A stretch of 5,892 nucleotides of DNA, taken from a bacterium (GTDB lineage Bacteria > Auribacterota > UBA3054 > B51-G9). The stretch spans positions 1-5,892 of the forward strand of contig JAOZSF010000133.1 in assembly GCA_029939815.1 (NCBI GenBank). Reading direction: 5' to 3'. How positions within the stretch are numbered: position 1 is the stretch's first letter; each line of letters begins with the position of its first letter. A model generated the notes under the pieces. It searched no databases. It worked only from the letters and a program-made list of their open reading frames with translations, and had not been told where the DNA came from. This document shows positions 5,627 through 5,892 of this stretch, one piece after another. The translations under genes and the position numbers were made by a program.

Positions 5627-5892
5627 ATGCATTTTTTATTTCCAAAAACGAAAAAAGGAAAAATAAGATTCTTTATTATTATCGGACTGGCTGTGATATT
5701 AGACCTTTACGTTTTATTTTTTCCGGCATATCCGTTATGGTCATATAAACCTCAAATAGGAGATATTGTCTTTCAATCTCTTCCTAAAGGCGATTTAGTT
5801 AACATTATTGAAGGTGTAACTCACTCCCCGTTTTCACATTGTGGAGTTGTTATCAAAAAAAATGACAAATGGATGGTTAATGAAGCTATAGG
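5627..5892 (+). CDS. Membrane-anchored YiiX/YebB-like (permuted NlpC/P60) hydrolase, 5' part only
   Basis: The first 88 codons of a gene that runs off the right edge. The product opens with a basic stretch (PKTKKGKIR, 6-14) followed by one hydrophobic segment (about 15-33), a signal anchor or uncut signal peptide. Then comes a domain start typical of YiiX/YebB-like proteins (DUF830, circularly permuted NlpC/P60): IGDIVFQSLPKGDLVNIIEGVTHSPFSHCGVVI (44-76). In this fold the GD-I-x-F motif and the S-H-x-G motif come first; His71 would be the catalytic histidine, and the catalytic cysteine lies later, outside the window. Family members are cysteine hydrolases or acyltransferases acting on peptidoglycan peptides or lipids; the substrate here is unknown. 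The ATG lies two bases after the RCK stop with no Shine-Dalgarno site, which suggests translational coupling. The family call rests on the N-terminal motif only; NlpC/P60-like fold is likely, exact role is open. Confidence 0.78.
   Translation, partial: MHFLFPKTKKGKIRFFIIIGLAVILDLYVLFFPAYPLWSYKPQIGDIVFQSLPKGDLVNIIEGVTHSPFSHCGVVIKKNDKWMVNEAI

Noticed and set aside
1..5892. Mobile element, CRISPR array, tRNA or defence system
   Set aside because: No transposase-like frame, regularly spaced repeat, tRNA-like cloverleaf or nuclease/toxin motif was seen; all frames of useful length are explained by the listed genes.

Overview
This is an AT-rich bacterial window (roughly one third GC by eye) that uses the standard genetic code and is densely coded. 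It holds six protein genes, two of them cut by the window edges, and no RNA gene, insertion sequence, CRISPR array or phage gene that I can see. Two secreted proteins with Sec-type signal peptides, one of them resembling the start of an outer-surface beta-helix protein, suggest a Gram-negative-type envelope. Ribosome-binding sites are uneven: two genes have near-perfect AGGAGG-type sites, one has only AGGA, and three have none. The sequence alone does not fix the phylum. An AT-rich member of a little-cultured, probably anaerobic group (for example PVC, Elusimicrobia or Omnitrophica-like lineages) would fit, but this is a guess.

Layout: (a) 1-250, minus strand: the first 83 codons of a secreted protein that looks like a right-handed beta-helix repeat protein, with a strong ribosome-binding site and a near-consensus sigma70-type promoter at 329-357. 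(b) 251-466: the divergent intergenic region. (c) 467-1354, plus: a stand-alone homocysteine S-methyltransferase domain with its three zinc-ligand cysteines. (d) 1429-2712, plus: a secreted protein of unknown function with a lysine-rich C-terminal half, driven by its own extended -10 promoter and closed by a strong terminator at 2732-2764. (e) 2795-4867, 4923-5624 and 5627-5892+, plus: an apparent operon of a TrkH/KtrB-type potassium channel subunit with a long extra membrane region at its N-terminus, its RCK regulatory subunit (KtrA/TrkA type), and the start of a membrane-anchored YiiX/YebB-like (permuted NlpC/P60) hydrolase two bases after the RCK stop codon.

How the genes work together: the clear functional unit is the potassium uptake pair. 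The channel subunit carries all four selectivity-filter loops, and the RCK subunit carries the nucleotide-binding GxGxxG motif and should gate it. The hydrolase that follows is probably translationally coupled to the RCK gene, which hints at a link to envelope or osmotic homeostasis, but this is inference from gene order. The methyltransferase and the unknown secreted protein seem to be independent transcription units. I found no convincing new multi-gene system. The best leads are the unknown secreted protein, the N-terminal extension of the channel, and the hydrolase in the potassium operon.
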